DNA of 64,000 nt, from assembly GCA_001592805.2 (NCBI GenBank), contig CP051139.1:992001-1056000 (forward strand), given 5' to 3'. The DNA comes from Peltaster fructicola. Taxonomy: Eukaryota; Ascomycota; Dothideomycetes. The position numbers and the translations under genes were made by a program. The notes beneath the pieces are model-generated. The model did no database searches and had not been told where the DNA came from. It saw nothing but the letters and a program-made list of their open reading frames with translations. Positions 61,242-64,000 of this stretch are shown here, in pieces. Numbering within the stretch: the first letter of the stretch is position 1; every line of letters begins with the position of its first letter.

Positions 61242-64000
61242 ATGGCTCGCACGAATGCAATCACCAACGGCAACTATGCCAGTGGTGATGCATTGCCACC
61301 TTCCACCTTAGCAGCACAAATCGTCCAGAATCAGGTCCGGCCTACAGTGAACAAACAGAGCGAGCAGCAGGCTTTATTCAACAACTTACTCTCTGAGTTA
61401 CTTCTTAATCCATCAGCTGACGTGGAGACGAATGTCGAAACAAATGTACAACTCGTCAAAGTGCTTGTGGAAGCTGGCTTGTCAGTCCTTACACACGAGC
61501 AGCCTTTCGCACACGACATACTCGTACAGCAGGCCAAAGATAGTATAGCTGTCATCGAGCATACTTTCAATCGACAGCCTGAGATCTTGGCAGCTCCAAT
61601 TCACGATTCTGGACCTCCCGTTTGTGTGTGGCTGTTGGCTCGTGTATCAGCGATTGCTGGACGACGAGCTGCCGACAAGATCCCACTTTTTCACCTTCTG
61701 GACGTTGCTACGAGAGCACTGAGCAGACCTACAAAGCTATGGAAGTTCGCTGTCGCCTTCAAGAATCTACTGCGAGACACTGCCGATGGTAAGGCATGAG
61801 GATCATTTCATATGCAATGACACTAAAAGTAATGCAGATATATTGAGTACCATTGAAGCACTCACCACCTTGAGCGATATCAGTTTGCGAGTACCGCCAG
61901 CAAGATCCCTGTCGGTGCTGTGGCCGCAGTCTGATGGTGCGATTGCTGCTTCTACCGACTGCCAGGCACATATTCGCGATGGCCCGCACGCCTGCCTTCT
62001 GGTACTACAACTGTCGACGCTATCTCACATCCAAGCCGTTCGTCAAGGAGACAATGTCATCCGCATGAAGCTAGCTGCGCTGCGGTTCATGAAAGCCAGC
62101 AAGGACAAGAAACCCTGGGTCAACATACTGTGCAGCATCTTGGTTTGTGCAAATCATGATGTGCAGGCATCCACTGTCGATGACATCCTGAACTACTTCG
62201 ATTCATCAGAGACCGTTCCAGCTCAACTGCAGCACGCCATTGCCAGAGCACTCGAAGACGTTCTTATGACGAACGACTGGAGCATATGCCAACCCTTCTT
62301 AGCTTCAGCTAGACAAATGCAGAATAGTACACGATATCCAAATCTCGACGAGGATCTGGAAAGGGCGGTCGTGGTTCTGTTGGACCTTGCCACAGCACAA
62401 GAGTCGCTCGACACTACAAATCGGAAACGCCGTAAAGTTGCGCAGGTACCCGATACTATACAAGCCAAAAGGACTGCACTAGAGTTCTTCAATGTGCGAG
62501 AGAGCGATGATAGAGCTATGGCGAGACACTTGTGTGAAGCATTCTCATCTTTGGATCATTCACGACTCCATACTGCTTGGCAACATCTTGCGCAGCTGGC
62601 TCGATCAGCACCGGGTGTTGCTGTACGAGCGCTCTCCGACCTCCTTGACGATACAACGAGCGAACCAAAACTGCGGGTATTGTCACTTCGAGTGGTACAG
62701 ATATGCATACCAACTGTACCTGACCTTGACATTAGCACTTCGCCACTAGATCGAGCTGTGCTAAGAGGTCTACGGAGCTCCTCACGAGATGTGCGTATTG
62801 CCGCTGGCAACTGTGTGCCGGCGATTTTACAACAACAGATGCCCGCATCAGAACGGTCCCGGCATGTGCTATTGCAATGGATGCGCCAGCTTGCAGATCA
62901 GAACGTTCTTGCTATCCAGGAGACGCTCATCCCGATATGGGGTCATGTGGCTGCCGCCTGCAATGTGGACGAGCTCAATCTTGTGCTGCTAAGGCTTGTG
63001 GAGTACTTTGGTCATCCAAACTCTCTCATACGAGGACTTGCCTTCACGGAGCTTCAGAACGTGGCGTCAACAAGAGCTGGAGCCGGCAGCGTCGAGACAC
63101 TCTTCGCACCTTACTGGTCAACAATTGGTGTATCTGTGGTCCAGGACCTGTTCTCATGTCCTCAGAAGGTCCAAATGCTTTGTGATCTACTCGTCAAGGA
63201 TGTCAATACTTTCCTGACGATGACTCAAGTCCACACAACACCTCATCTGGTCGCTACGAAACGCAAAGACATTTTGCTTCGTGTAGCGGCAGCGCGTGGC
63301 CCTGGTGCTTCTGTGCGAGATGTCTGTCTGCATCCACGAACCAGCCTTATCGCAGTCATGTCGCATCTTCTGTGTCAACACGGGAACGAGAGCGAGAACT
63401 TTGCTATCACTTGTCTCGCTGCAGTTGATTCGAGCTTCCGAGGTGAGGATCTTGGCGACTATGTCAAGATTGATTCGACTGCCATCGCTTGCGAAGTGCT
63501 CAAATTTGCTGGTGAACAATCGAAGGAGAACAAGGCAAAGGCGTACGGATCTTTTATGGTCCTGGCAGATCTATGCGAGCGCGCACCTGGTCACAGACGT
63601 CCACAGTCAAAAGTTTCTCCTGTTACAGCCTTCTTACGACGACACATCTTAGGTATCCTGACAGGTTTCTCATCTGTCATTGAGGCTGGTCAGGACGCAC
63701 AGACTGTCCGCAACAAGATAGCATGCCTCCAAGCCACAGCAGAGATGATCACTTTAGCTCAAGAGGATATCAGCAGTGCATTACCTCAGCTTCGAGCTCT
63801 ACTGCAATCTGCAATAGAGCTGCCAGGTCTTTGTGAGGCATCCTGGTCCACATGGCTGACACTACTGCCGATCCTGAATGACGATGACATTGAGCTTGTC
63901 ATAGAACAGGTCTTCGTTCTCATACTCAGGCACTGGCATGCGATGAGCGACGACCTGCAAGTCCGTACGCACAAGGTCATCGCTGATCTTGTCAAGCAAG
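61242..64000 (+). CDS. uvsB: ATR/Mec1-family checkpoint kinase, N-terminal part (runs off the window)
   Basis: ATR/Mec1 senses single-stranded DNA at stalled forks and breaks and starts the DNA damage checkpoint. Only the N-terminal region is in the window: exon 1 61242-61788 and exon 2 from 61838 onward, still open at 64000, with a 49-nt GTAAGG...GCAG intron. About 900 residues of helical repeat are visible. The UME-type domain lies near the right edge, with FLRRHILGILTGFSSVIE and VRNKIACLQATAEMITLAQ. The FAT and kinase domains would lie outside the window. An Asn/Thr-rich start (MARTNAITNGNYASG) precedes the repeats. I call it ATR rather than another PIKK because of the UME block and its position; the missing kinase domain prevents proof. 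Confidence 0.85.

Overview
The window is a gene-dense stretch of nuclear DNA from a filamentous ascomycete. Pezizomycotina is clear from the gene set (a fused ADE2, PFK alpha subunit, COX16, CSN12-like protein, fungal 2H phosphoesterase, DNMT5). A dothideomycete of the Mycosphaerellales/Capnodiales type is my best guess, from protein style and very short introns, but it is not proven. I support 32 protein genes firmly or fairly well and 2 weakly, on both strands, about one per 1.9 kb. I saw no tRNA, rRNA, CRISPR array, transposon, retroelement or virus-like fossil. Most genes are housekeeping genes.

Left part (1-18 kb): GRR1-type F-box/LRR protein, a GH5 glucanase-like enzyme without a signal peptide, the EFR3 plasma-membrane scaffold, a 1.7 kb sparse gap, a (6-4) photolyase/cryptochrome, a DUF202 membrane protein, actin-interacting protein 1, a DUF3468-like protein and a 2H phosphoesterase. 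Middle (18-36 kb): a DNMT5-type DNA methyltransferase fused to a SNF2 ATPase, a small six-cysteine secreted protein, an AlkB-type dioxygenase with CUE and GRF domains, RPL18, ADE2, a membrane-anchored SH3 protein, a CSN12-like PCI protein and an aquaporin. Right part (36-64 kb): SUB1/PC4, PEX7, RFT1, a small unknown protein, a SET protein, a haloacid-dehalogenase-like protein, a divergent histone H4/H3 pair, an Mpv17 family protein, SIP5, a D-arabinose dehydrogenase-like AKR, a YggS-type PLP protein, ISN1, MED17, PFK1, COX16 and the N-terminal half of an ATR/Mec1 kinase that runs off the right edge.

Gene structures were rebuilt by joining exons by eye. Of 33 introns that I place in the accepted genes, 31 are 43-52 nt, with seven at exactly 43 nt and none shorter. 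The two long ones (125 and 157 nt) are the first introns of RPL18 and histone H3. Two introns, in the 2H phosphoesterase and the small secreted protein, are best explained as GC-AG introns. ISN1 has coding microexons of 11 and 21 nt. Several neighbours converge with only 12-31 bp between stop codons.

Genes that could work together are those for DNA and chromatin: DNMT5, histones H3/H4, the SET protein, SUB1, MED17, photolyase, AlkB and ATR. They are spread among unrelated genes and do not form an obvious cluster. The most interesting items are the DNMT5 gene with its convergent small secreted protein, the GC-AG and minimum-length introns, and the ISN1 microexons.
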